From JAWVZB01 sp033722375 (GTDB lineage Bacteria > Actinomycetota > Nitriliruptoria > Nitriliruptorales > Nitriliruptoraceae), in contig JAWVZB010000138.1 of assembly GCA_033722375.1 (NCBI GenBank), positions 1-6,821 of the forward strand: 6,821 bases of DNA, read 5' to 3'. Below the pieces are notes generated by a model. That model did no database searches. It was not told the origin of the DNA and saw only the letters and a program-made list of their open reading frames with translations. The translations under genes and the position numbers were made by a program. Shown here piece by piece: positions 1-5,358 of this stretch (position 1 is its first letter; the number at the start of each line of letters is the position of its first letter).

Positions 1-8
1 AGTGCCAT
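1..8 (-). CDS. Probable 5' end of a gene running off the left edge
   Basis: Read on the minus strand, an ATG at 8-6 is followed by GCA and two bases of a third codon before the window ends. It is preceded by a purine-rich Shine-Dalgarno stretch, GAGGAAG, at a spacing of about 4 bases, as strong as those of the confirmed genes here. The gene would be co-directional with the DUF4242 and secreted-protein genes, with about 157 bp between. Nothing can be said about the product from two codons; the call rests only on the RBS-ATG arrangement. Confidence 0.35.
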
Positions 9-32
9 CGTGCTTCCTCTCTGATCGATGAT

Positions 33-68
33 CGGGTCGTTCGACCCGGGTGGTGCCTGGGGGGCACC
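33..68 (-). terminator. Two consecutive hairpins downstream of the secreted-protein gene
   Basis: Two perfect inverted repeats lie side by side: CGGGTC/GACCCG around a GTTC loop (33-48, extendable by one pair each side of the loop), and GGTGCC/GGCACC around a 5-base loop (52-68). They lie about 100 bp beyond the stop of the minus-strand secreted-protein gene and just before the likely start of the next gene. There is no U-tract on either strand, so this could be a high-GC terminator or a structured leader of the next gene. Confidence 0.3.
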
Positions 69-83
69 CGCACCGACCTTCTA

Positions 84-113
84 ACCCTGTCCGACACCGG
101 AGCTTCGCGTCAA
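84..113 (-). promoter_or_regulatory. Weak candidate promoter for the left-edge gene
   Basis: On the minus strand a good -35 match, TTGACG (113-108), is followed after 18 bases by CAGGGT (89-84) as a possible -10. It points toward the putative gene start at base 8. The -10 is poor, and an alternative TTAGAA at 84-79 has too long a spacer, so this is only a suggestion. Confidence 0.2.
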
Positions 114-165
114 GGTCGAAAAGGCCGACGAGCGCGCCAAGTAGCTGTCCGGAACGACGCGTCGG

Positions 166-504
166 TCAGTCGCCGACGTGCCAGCCCGGGGACTGCGACT
201 GCGAGTTGCAGAAGGATGCGCCTGGCGCGAAACCGTTCGGGAAGTGGAATCCGGGCCCCGGACCGCCGGGGAGCGCTGCCCCGCTTCCGGCGACCGCCGC
301 CCCGACCGATCCGCCCGAAGGCGGCCAGTCGAGCGCCCCGCCCACGACGTAGTCGCGAACCACGTGGTGGCCGTGCACCTCGACACCCAGCCCGACCTCC
401 GAGCAGGTGGCGTGCGCCGACGCCGGCAAGGCGCCGAGACCGAGCGCCAGTGCGATGCCCGGCACCGTCACTGCGAGCCGTCTGAGCTTGCTGGTGTTCC
501 TCAT
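166..504 (-). CDS. Small secreted protein of unknown function
   Basis: This 112-residue protein starts at ATG 504, which overlaps the DUF4242 stop codon as ATGA, with a strong upstream SD (AGGAGAGGA). An upstream in-frame start at 690 would lie inside the DUF4242 gene and is rejected. Residues 1-30 form a classical Sec signal peptide: positive N-terminus with K and two R, a hydrophobic Ala/Leu/Val/Gly core, and an ALPASA cleavage site after residue 30. The mature part of about 82 residues has just two cysteines, Cys34 and Cys99, which could form a disulfide. It also has an HGHH cluster at residues 44-47, a Pro/Gly-rich middle (about 60-86) and a Ser/Gln-rich end. There is no membrane anchor or lipobox, so it is probably released or wall-associated. 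I do not recognise a characterised family. Coupling to the putative nickel-binding DUF4242 gene makes a metal-related role thinkable but unproven. Confidence 0.8.
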   Translation of the reverse strand: MRNTSKLRRLAVTVPGIALALGLGALPASAHATCSEVGLGVEVHGHHVVRDYVVGGALDWPPSGGSVGAAVAGSGAALPGGPGPGFHFPNGFAPGASFCNSQSQSPGWHVGD

Positions 505-791
505 CGTGGGTCCTCTCCTCTGGACACGGAGGAGACGGGCCTGCCGTAGGCGTAGGGGTCGAGGAGCTTCACCTCGTCCACCCGCGCCACCTCGAGGCCG
601 CTCGTGCCGGCGGCACGACGGACGGCCTCGGGGTGAGGTCCCTCGTAGAGCGCGTACGTCCGCCGGTCGGCGACGAACGAGCAGATCCACGTCACCGAGC
701 CCATCAGGTTGCGCTCGATGACCCGCTCGAGGTCGGCCGGCGGGAACTCGGCCCCGACCGCCACCTCACCCTCGACGAGGTACCTCGGCAT
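501..791 (-). CDS. DUF4242 (SCO4226-like) domain protein
   Basis: This 96-residue protein starts at ATG 791 behind a good SD (GGAGGA, 5-6 bases upstream). It matches the DUF4242 pattern along its length: MPRYLVE opening, VTW-x-x-SFVADRRT at about 33-44, a YEGPHPEAVRRAA helix at about 49-61 (the family's usual Y-[DE]-x-P-x-PEA-x-RRAA), and a closing DEVKLLDPYAY at 72-82, with a short charged tail. The family has a compact ferredoxin-like fold. SCO4226 of Streptomyces coelicolor is described as nickel-binding, but most members lack a known role. There is no signal peptide, so it is cytoplasmic. It overlaps the secreted-protein gene by four bases (ATGA), indicating translational coupling, and lies 151 bp downstream of the LuxR-type regulator on the same strand, a likely controller. 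Family assignment is firm; nickel binding here is inference. Confidence 0.9.
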   Translation of the reverse strand: MPRYLVEGEVAVGAEFPPADLERVIERNLMGSVTWICSFVADRRTYALYEGPHPEAVRRAAGTSGLEVARVDEVKLLDPYAYGRPVSSVSRGEDPR

Positions 792-850
792 CCGTTTCCT
801 CCGTGGATGATCAACGCGAAGGACGCTACGGAGGGGGTGGAACGGAGAGA

Positions 851-867
851 TGGGGAGGTGCTCCCTA
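851..867. repeat. Short hairpin in the regulator-DUF4242 gap
   Basis: GGGAG and CTCCC flank a 3-base loop (853-865), extendable to seven pairs with one G-U. It sits in the leader of the DUF4242 gene on the minus strand, about 60 bp before its start, and about 75 bp beyond the regulator stop. It has no U-tract. It could be part of the regulator's terminator or an untranslated-leader structure. Confidence 0.25.
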
Positions 868-892
868 TCTTGGGGAACGCGATCTGGGAGAG

Positions 893-904
893 CGCGAGCT
901 CGCG
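893..904. promoter_or_regulatory. Perfect 12-bp palindrome, candidate operator
   Basis: CGCGAGCTCGCG reads identically on both strands. It lies in the 151-bp gap between the LuxR-type regulator stop and the DUF4242 start, about 102 bp upstream of the latter. LuxR-type HTH domains bind as dimers to dyad sites, so this is a plausible operator for control of the DUF4242/secreted pair. Palindromes of this composition also arise by chance in GC-rich DNA, and I see no convincing -35/-10 pair beside it. Confidence 0.3.
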
Positions 905-942
905 AACGCGGTCCCCACGCGGTCGATGACGGGCTCAGCGAC

Positions 943-3555
943 TCACGACTCGTCGAGAACCCGGACCGCGTCGTGACGAGACCCCACGCCGAGCTTGCCG
1001 AGGACCGACGACACGTGGTGGCCGACCGTCTTCTCGCTGATGAACAGCGTCTCGGCGATCTCGGCGTTGGTCATCCCCTCGGCGACCAGTTCGAGGACCT
1101 CTGTTTCGCGGGGGGTCAGTCCCGCCGGGTGCTCGGCGGTCGCGGGGCGTGGGCCGCGGGGGATCGACCGAATGCCCGCGTCACGCATGCGCTGCCGTAG
1201 TCGGGCTGCGGCCGGGGTCGCCCCCAACTCGTCCAGGATCTCGAGGGCACGGCGCTGGCTGTCCTCGTCACCGTCAGCCAGCGCGTCGGCCTGCTCGTAG
1301 GCGCAGCCGAGCTCGGCCCATGCGGTGGCGGCCTCCTCGATCCGGCCGGCCACGTGGAGCTGGTAGGGGTCGGCGGCGCCGTCCTCGACCGCCTCGCGCC
1401 CGGCCGTGTCCAGCCCCCCCGTACGGGACAGCAACAGCCCGAGCTCGCCGATCGCCCACGGATGGCCGATCTCGACGGCCATCGCGAAGGTCTCGCCGAC
1501 CCGCGGAGCCACGGCATGGTCGGTGCCCTCGAGCCACGCAGCTTCGGCCCGCGCCGCCGCCACTGGCCACAGCCGCTGGAGGTCGTCGGTCTCGAGCGCC
1601 AGCTCCCACGCCCGGTCCAGGGCGTCGTCCACGCCGGGGTCACCGCGCCGCGCGCGCAGCCGTCCCAGCACCGTCAGCGCGGTGATGGTGATGTAGGGCG
1701 GCATCCCCGCCCCGTCCCCGGGGACGGACGTCGCCAGCTCGGCGGCCCGGTCCCACCGGCCGGTCTCGAAGCACACCCGCGCGAGCCACGACGTCGAGTA
1801 GCTGGCGGAGCCGTCGAGGTCGTGGGCATCGGCGAACGAGATGGCCTGCTCGAGGTAGCGCTCGGCGCGGTCGTACCTGCGGACCTCTCCGAACCCCGAC
1901 CCGAGGTTGGACAGCGCGACGGCCTCCGACAGCGGGTCCCGCGCCTCACGGGCGACCTCGATGCTCCGCAGGAGATGCGCCTCGCCGTCGTCGAACCGGC
2001 CGATCAGGATCTCCGTCGCCCCGAGGCTGTTGAGCGAGCGGGACAGCGCCGTGTAGGCCCCGAGCCGGTCGGTCAGGTCGACCGCGGTGCGACCGAGCTC
2101 GAGCGCGGCGTGGTAGTCGCGTGCCAGCATGGCCAGGGTGACGGCGCTGGCGTAGGCGGCGGCGAGCGCCGGGGTCTCACCCAGCGGCTCCAGCAGCTCG
2201 ATCGCGGCCTCGATGTCGGCCCGAGCCTCTGGACCCCGACCCGCTTCCCACCGGGCCGTCCCGCGCAGCCGCACCGCAGCCCCGAGCGCGAGCTCGTCAT
2301 CCCCCTGCCGGCGCAGGTCGACGGCCTGCTCCGCCGCGGTCACCGCTGCCGCAGCGTCGCCCACCCCGTTCGACGCCGACGAGAACCGCTCGAGCAGATC
2401 GGCTCGCTCGGCGTCGGGCAGGGTCTCGGCGTACTTCAGCGCCCGATCGAGCTGGTCACGCGCCTGGTGGTACGCGCCCCGCTCGGTCGCCGCCTCGGCG
2501 GCCTGCGGCGCGTAGCGGAGCACCACCTCGCGATCCCCTGCGGCGTCGGCGTGGTGGACGATCCGTGCCGGGGCGGGGTCGACCGACCGGGCCTCGATCA
2601 GCGCCCGCACGACCCGGGCGTGGAGGTCCGCGCGTCGGGCGGGGGGGATGGCGCTCTCGACGGCCAGCCGTGCCAGCTCGTGCCGGAACGTCAGCTCGCC
2701 CCGGTCGCCGCTGTGGAGCATCCCTGCGGTGATGCACGCATCGACGTCGCCGGGGTCGGGGAACGCGACAGCGTCGAGCAGCCAGCGCTCCATGGCACCC
2801 GGCACGACTGCGACCGCATCCAGCACCTGTCGGGACGGGCCGGGGAGACGGTTGCGCCGTGCGAGGACGGCGTCGCGGACGTTGTCGGGAAGCGTCGCGG
2901 TGGGATCGGCCAGGACCTCGGTCACGAAGAACGGGTTGCCACCGGTGCGTCGATACAGCTCGGCGACGTCGACGTCGGCATCGACTGCCGCGGCCAGCGA
3001 CGCGACGCCGTCCGGGGTCAGCGGGACGAGCGACTGGCGCCGCACGGCGGGCACGGTGGCGAGATCCCCCAGGATCGCCCGGAGGGGATGCTCGACCCCG
3101 ATCTCGTTCGAGCGGTAGGTCGCCACCACCACGGCGTGAGTGTCTGCGGCGCGGCGCCCCACGAACCGCAGCAGGTCCAGCGTGGCCGCGTCCGCCCAGT
3201 GGACGTCCTCGAACACCACCACTGAGGGGCGCCCGGGGGTCGAGACCAGCTCGAGGAACCGCGCGAACAACTCGTGACGCGGCCGGCCGTCGAAGAGGCC
3301 ACTGATCTCCGGGCTGGCCTCTGCCATGTCGCGCAGCGGACCGAGCGGGCGGGGCGTGGTCAGCGGATCGCAAGCACCGACCAGGGTCCACAGCTTCCCC
3401 CGGTGTGCCGAGACGAAGGTGGTCACGACCGCGGTCTTGCCGATGCCCGCCTCGCCCGCCAGGAACGTCAGGCTCCCCTGGCCGGTCACGGCTGATGCGG
3501 CTGCCTCCTCGAGCACGCCCAGCACCGGACCACGTTCCACGATCCGCATGTCCAC
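943..3555 (-). CDS. Large ATP-binding LuxR-family transcriptional regulator (LAL type)
   Basis: This 870-residue protein has the MalT/LAL layout. An N-terminal P-loop ATPase carries Walker A GEAGIGKT at 34-41 and Walker B VVVFEDVHWAD at 112-122, with Asp117 the likely Mg-coordinating residue. An RTGGNPFFVTEVL motif at 203-215 is typical of this AAA16/NB-ARC-like group. The middle, about 330-760, is Ala/Leu-rich helical repeat of TPR character, the usual effector-sensing part. The C-terminus, about 813-868, is a LuxR/GerE HTH with LTPRETEVLELVAEG, NAEIAETLFISEKTVGHHV and the closing KLGV. Such proteins are ATP-dependent activators whose ligand binds the repeat region; the ligand here is unknown. 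The start is GTG 3555 or the ATG two codons later (3549); the SD is weak (GGGGCGG). It lies 136 bp after the HIT gene and upstream of the DUF4242 pair. All key ATPase and HTH residues look intact. Confidence 0.95.
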   Translation of the reverse strand: MDMRIVERGPVLGVLEEAAASAVTGQGSLTFLAGEAGIGKTAVVTTFVSAHRGKLWTLVGACDPLTTPRPLGPLRDMAEASPEISGLFDGRPRHELFARFLELVSTPGRPSVVVFEDVHWADAATLDLLRFVGRRAADTHAVVVATYRSNEIGVEHPLRAILGDLATVPAVRRQSLVPLTPDGVASLAAAVDADVDVAELYRRTGGNPFFVTEVLADPTATLPDNVRDAVLARRNRLPGPSRQVLDAVAVVPGAMERWLLDAVAFPDPGDVDACITAGMLHSGDRGELTFRHELARLAVESAIPPARRADLHARVVRALIEARSVDPAPARIVHHADAAGDREVVLRYAPQAAEAATERGAYHQARDQLDRALKYAETLPDAERADLLERFSSASNGVGDAAAAVTAAEQAVDLRRQGDDELALGAAVRLRGTARWEAGRGPEARADIEAAIELLEPLGETPALAAAYASAVTLAMLARDYHAALELGRTAVDLTDRLGAYTALSRSLNSLGATEILIGRFDDGEAHLLRSIEVAREARDPLSEAVALSNLGSGFGEVRRYDRAERYLEQAISFADAHDLDGSASYSTSWLARVCFETGRWDRAAELATSVPGDGAGMPPYITITALTVLGRLRARRGDPGVDDALDRAWELALETDDLQRLWPVAAARAEAAWLEGTDHAVAPRVGETFAMAVEIGHPWAIGELGLLLSRTGGLDTAGREAVEDGAADPYQLHVAGRIEEAATAWAELGCAYEQADALADGDEDSQRRALEILDELGATPAAARLRQRMRDAGIRSIPRGPRPATAEHPAGLTPRETEVLELVAEGMTNAEIAETLFISEKTVGHHVSSVLGKLGVGSRHDAVRVLDES

Positions 3556-3595
3556 TGTGCCGCCCCGTCGGTGTCACCGGCCCCCGTTCGGCCAC

Positions 3596-3624
3596 ATTCT
3601 CGCATGGAGGCGAACAGCTCGCAC
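3596..3624 (-). promoter_or_regulatory. Weak candidate promoter for the LuxR-type regulator
   Basis: On the minus strand GAGAAT (3601-3596) resembles a -10 and GTGCGA (3624-3619) a poor -35, separated by exactly 17 bases. It would give a leader of about 35 bases before the GTG start. The hexamers match consensus only partly. The hairpins just upstream suggest the regulator needs its own promoter. Confidence 0.2.
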
Positions 3625-3655
3625 GAGGCTCTCCCCGAGCCACGCGGTGCCGGAT

Positions 3656-3683
3656 CCGGTCCTTGGAGGTTCCGCAGGACCGG
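3656..3683. repeat. Inverted repeat with 8-bp arms (second of a tandem pair)
   Basis: CCGGTCCT (3656-3663) and AGGACCGG (3676-3683) are perfect inverted copies around 12 bases. It abuts the next inverted repeat with no gap and lies 9 bases beyond the HIT stop in the direction of HIT transcription. It may be a terminator hairpin without a U-tract, or a dyad operator upstream of the LuxR-type regulator. Confidence 0.45.
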
Positions 3684-3715
3684 GGCAGCCGTCACCGGGG
3701 TTGGGCTCGGCTGCC
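3684..3715. repeat. Inverted repeat with 8-bp arms spanning the HIT stop codon
   Basis: GGCAGCCG (3684-3691) and CGGCTGCC (3708-3715) are perfect inverted copies around 16 bases that include the HIT stop codon at 3694-3692. One arm is coding and one lies just after the stop. With the adjoining 3656-3683 repeat it forms two hairpins end to end, a likely 3' end for the HIT transcript. Confidence 0.45.
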
Positions 3716-4030
3716 GCCGCGGCTACGGGGGATCAGGTGCACGTGCGCGTGCGGCACCGTCTGCCCCGCGATGCTCCCCACGCGGAGGTTGACGTTCCAG
3801 CCGTCCGGTTCGTGCTCAACCTCGAGGTCCTCCTTCACTTCACGGACCAGCGCCCAGACCGCGTCCTGGTCCTCGGCGTCGAGGGCGAAGAAGTCCCGCT
3901 CGTGCGTGCGCGGGACGACCAGCGTGTGGCCGGGAGCGGCCGGGTTGGCATCGGGGAAGGCTGCGGCCCGGTCGGTCGCAGCGGTGACCTCACCGGCGTC
4001 GATCTCGGTGCAGAACGGGCAATCGCTCAC
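3692..4030 (-). CDS. HIT-family protein (histidine triad nucleotide hydrolase/transferase)
   Basis: This 112-residue protein begins at GTG 4030, chosen because AGAGGA sits 6 bases upstream and the sequence opens with the conserved CPFC (Cys4, Cys7). An ATG 31 codons earlier adds only a non-conserved extension. The triad motif H94-A-H96-V-H98-LIP lies in the canonical AGQTVPHAHVHLIPR context, where the central His is the nucleophile attacking the alpha-phosphate. The N-x-R-VGSIAGQ stretch and the GHTLVVPRTH segment (34-43) complete the nucleotide-binding site. The length is normal for the Hint branch, and CPFC with later histidines may bind zinc as in many bacterial members. Such proteins act in the cytoplasm on AMP-linked substrates such as phosphoramidates or dinucleoside polyphosphates; the physiological substrate is not predictable. 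It is divergent from the hydrolase-fold gene and co-directional with the LuxR-type regulator. Confidence 0.92.
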   Translation of the reverse strand: MSDCPFCTEIDAGEVTAATDRAAAFPDANPAAPGHTLVVPRTHERDFFALDAEDQDAVWALVREVKEDLEVEHEPDGWNVNLRVGSIAGQTVPHAHVHLIPRSRGGSRAQPR

Positions 4031-4115
4031 GGGTGTTCCTCTGTGTGTGCGCGACGAGGTGTCCGCGACGAGCTCGACCGGGAGCGCCTCGGGACACGCA
4101 TCACCTCCGACCGTA

Positions 4116-4141
4116 GGAACCATCCGGCGCCCGGGGGCGTC
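4116..4141 (+). promoter_or_regulatory. Candidate ECF-sigma-type promoter for the hydrolase-fold gene
   Basis: GGAACC (4116-4121) and CGTC (4138-4141) are separated by 16 bases, matching the general ECF sigma pattern of a GGAAC -35 and CGTC -10. Transcription would start near 4148-4150 and give a leader of about 145 bases containing the short ORF and the repeats described below. In GC-rich DNA such matches can be fortuitous, and no classical -35/-10 was evident in the gap. Confidence 0.3.
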
Positions 4142-4173
4142 GCCGCCGGGGACGTTCGGCGGCCCGTTCCCGT

Positions 4174-4252
4174 CGGTCGCCGGCGACTACGGAGAACCAC
4201 CCATGACGCCCACCCGCAAAGATGGGTACTTCACCTGAAGCGGTCGCCGGCG
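4174..4252 (+). repeat. Pair of 12-nt direct repeats in the hydrolase-fold leader
   Basis: CGGTCGCCGGCG occurs at 4174-4185 and again at 4241-4252, 67 bp apart (start to start). The first copy is part of a perfect 12-bp palindrome, GTCGCCGGCGAC, at 4176-4187. Between the copies lie an ACCCAT/ATGGGT inverted repeat, the 11-codon ORF, and a CTTCA-CC-TGAAG dyad (4229-4240). The repeats could be paired operator sites or alternative pairing partners in the leader RNA. Confidence 0.4.
4203..4238 (+). CDS. Possible 11-residue leader peptide
   Basis: ATG 4203 to TGA 4236-4238 encodes MTPTRKDGYFT, preceded by GGAGAA at a spacing of about 6-8 bases, a credible ribosome binding site. It ends 55 bases before the hydrolase-fold start. 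Inverted repeat arms ACCCAT and ATGGGT span its first half and the CTTCA/TGAAG dyad overlaps its stop, an arrangement like attenuator or translation-coupled leader peptides. There is no run of one regulatory amino acid, so the signal, if any, is unclear. It could simply be chance, since a 12-codon frame is short. Confidence 0.3.
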   Translation: MTPTRKDGYFT

Positions 4253-4293
4253 CCCCGGCCGAACCTGGAGGCACATCGACCTGAGGAGCGACG

Positions 4294-5193
4294 ATGTCCG
4301 TCCCGACAACGCAACCGACCGGTGCCCGGCGGCTCTGTGCCCGCCTGTTGGCGGCCGCCCCGCTGGCCGAGCGCACCGAGGTGCTCTCCGGCGTGACGAC
4401 CGCGATCTACGAGGGCGGCGAGGGTCCACCCATGGTGCTCCTGCACGGGCAGGGTGAGATCTGGGCCGTGTGGATGCCGGTGCTCGACGACCTGGTTCGA
4501 ACCCACCGCCTGATCGTGGTCGACCTGCCGGGACACGGCGCATCCCTCGACGTCGACGGGAAGCTCGACGGTGACCGCCTCATGCGATGGGTCGACGAGC
4601 TGATCGATGCCACCTGCGACGCCCCGCCGGTGCTCGCGGGTCACCTGCTCGGCGGCGCGATCGCAGCGCGCTACGCCGTGGACCACAGCGAGCGCCTGTC
4701 ACATCTCGTGCTCGTGGACTCGATGGGACTGAACTGGTTCCGGCCCTCCCCCCGATTCGCGATCCCCATGGTGCGGTTCATGGCCAACCCGACGGCCGAG
4801 TCGCGCGACCGCCTCTTCGACCAGTGCTTCGTCGATTTCGACCAGACCGGCGACAACTTCGGCGAGCTGTGGGGCGACCTTCGTGACTACGCGCTCGCGG
4901 TCGCGAAGACACCGGCGAACGACGCGGCCCTGAAGTCGATGATGCCGCGGCTCGGGATCCCGGCCATCTCGTCGAAGGACCGCGACCGGATCACGGCGCC
5001 GACGACCTTGATCCACGGCCGTCACGACCTCCAAGTGCCGCTCAAGGCGGCGCGGAAGGCCAGCGAGCGGCACGGCTGGCCACTGCACGTGATCGACGGG
5101 GCGGCCGACGACCCGGCCGCGGAGCAGCCCGAAGCGTTCGTCGCAGCTCTGCGAAGCGCACTCGCGAATCAGGGATCAGCCGAAAGGTCCTGA
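4294..5193 (+). CDS. Alpha/beta-hydrolase-fold protein lacking catalytic Ser and His (probable pseudo-hydrolase)
   Basis: This 299-residue protein starts at ATG 4294 with GAGGAG 5 bases upstream. Fold landmarks are clear: oxyanion-loop LLHGQGE (His51-Gly52), strand VVDLPGHGAS, the nucleophile-elbow segment VLAGHLLGGAIAARYA around 116-121, LVLVDS, a helical cap, the acid-loop HGRHD with Asp245, and a C-terminal DDPAAEQPEAF segment. Against the family's G-H-S-x-G-G elbow, Leu118 (CTG, 4645-4647) replaces the nucleophilic Ser. Against the usual G-x-x-H before the EQPEAF helix, Asp272 replaces the catalytic His. Ordinary Ser-His-Asp hydrolysis should therefore be impossible, while the intact frame and preserved fold argue against decay. 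I recall actinobacterial hydrolase-fold proteins sharing the GHLLGG and DDP features, so this may be a conserved non-catalytic subfamily acting by ligand binding, but I cannot verify that here. It is divergent from the HIT gene. Confidence 0.9.
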   Translation: MSVPTTQPTGARRLCARLLAAAPLAERTEVLSGVTTAIYEGGEGPPMVLLHGQGEIWAVWMPVLDDLVRTHRLIVVDLPGHGASLDVDGKLDGDRLMRWVDELIDATCDAPPVLAGHLLGGAIAARYAVDHSERLSHLVLVDSMGLNWFRPSPRFAIPMVRFMANPTAESRDRLFDQCFVDFDQTGDNFGELWGDLRDYALAVAKTPANDAALKSMMPRLGIPAISSKDRDRITAPTTLIHGRHDLQVPLKAARKASERHGWPLHVIDGAADDPAAEQPEAFVAALRSALANQGSAERS

Positions 5194-5215
5194 CGCCCAC
5201 GCCACCAACCGTCTT

Positions 5216-5228
5216 CGGGTGCTGCCCG
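5216..5228 (+). terminator. Small hairpin after the hydrolase-fold gene
   Basis: CGGG and CCCG flank TGCTG, 22 bases past the hydrolase-fold stop. The stem is only 4 bp and there is no U-tract, so it is at best a weak contribution to termination. Confidence 0.2.
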
Positions 5229-5244
5229 ATGACCGGTGAGAACG

Positions 5245-5253
5245 TTGTCCACA
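5245..5253 (+). other. Single DnaA-box-like 9-mer
   Basis: TTGTCCACA equals the high-GC actinobacterial form of the DnaA box. Only one copy is present, about 70 bp upstream of the SOS box, with no AT-rich stretch or replication genes nearby, so an origin is not suggested. It could be chance or a DnaA-responsive promoter site. Confidence 0.25.
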
Positions 5254-5295
5254 GGCCCGACGCTCGTCACGCGCAGCCGTGTCACAGGGGTGGGT

Positions 5296-5301
5296 TACAG
5301 T
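5296..5301 (+). promoter_or_regulatory. Candidate -10 element for the 13E12/HNH gene
   Basis: TACAGT matches the TATAAT consensus at four of six bases and lies 14 bases before the SOS box, so bound LexA would sit right over the initiation region (start near 5308). No good -35 is visible at 17-18 bases upstream, which is common for LexA-type or actinobacterial promoters. Confidence 0.35.
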
Positions 5302-5314
5302 CGCAGACAAGCAA

Positions 5315-5330
5315 TCGAACACACGTTCGG
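5315..5330 (+). promoter_or_regulatory. LexA/SOS box
   Basis: TCGAAC-ACAC-GTTCGG matches the actinobacterial/Gram-positive LexA operator TCGAAC-N4-GTTCGA at 11 of 12 specified bases, with a perfect CGAAC/GTTCG dyad. It lies 29-44 bases upstream of the preferred start of the DUF222/HNH gene and just past a plausible -10. REP13E12-family genes in Mycobacterium tuberculosis are known to carry such sites, so DNA-damage induction of this gene is the natural reading. Confidence 0.82.
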
Positions 5331-5358
5331 AGCCCCGATCACCGCCACTGCCGTCCCG

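Noticed and set aside
50..352. Plus-strand small open frame at the left side
   Set aside because: It overlaps the secreted-protein gene antisense and is Pro/Arg-rich with no SD or motif.
505..690. N-terminal extension of the secreted protein to an ATG at 690
   Set aside because: It lies wholly within the DUF4242 gene in another frame; the start at 504 has a strong SD and exposes a proper signal peptide.
1354..3225. Very long plus-strand open frame (623 codons) antisense to the LuxR-type regulator
   Set aside because: GC-rich coding DNA commonly leaves antisense frames open; its translation is Arg/Gly/Pro/Val-rich without any domain, while the minus strand encodes a complete regulator with Walker A, Walker B and HTH.
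4031..4123. 31-residue N-terminal extension of the HIT protein
   Set aside because: GTG 4030 has a well-placed SD and begins just before the conserved CPFC opening; the extension shows nothing typical of the family.
3326..4396. 356-codon plus-strand open frame across the HIT gene and the divergent gap
   Set aside because: It runs antisense to the regulator and HIT genes and into the hydrolase-fold gene out of frame; no domain and no RBS support.
5236..5358. 41-residue N-terminal extension of the 13E12/HNH protein
   Set aside because: It would place the SOS box and the candidate -10 inside coding sequence and looks non-conserved.
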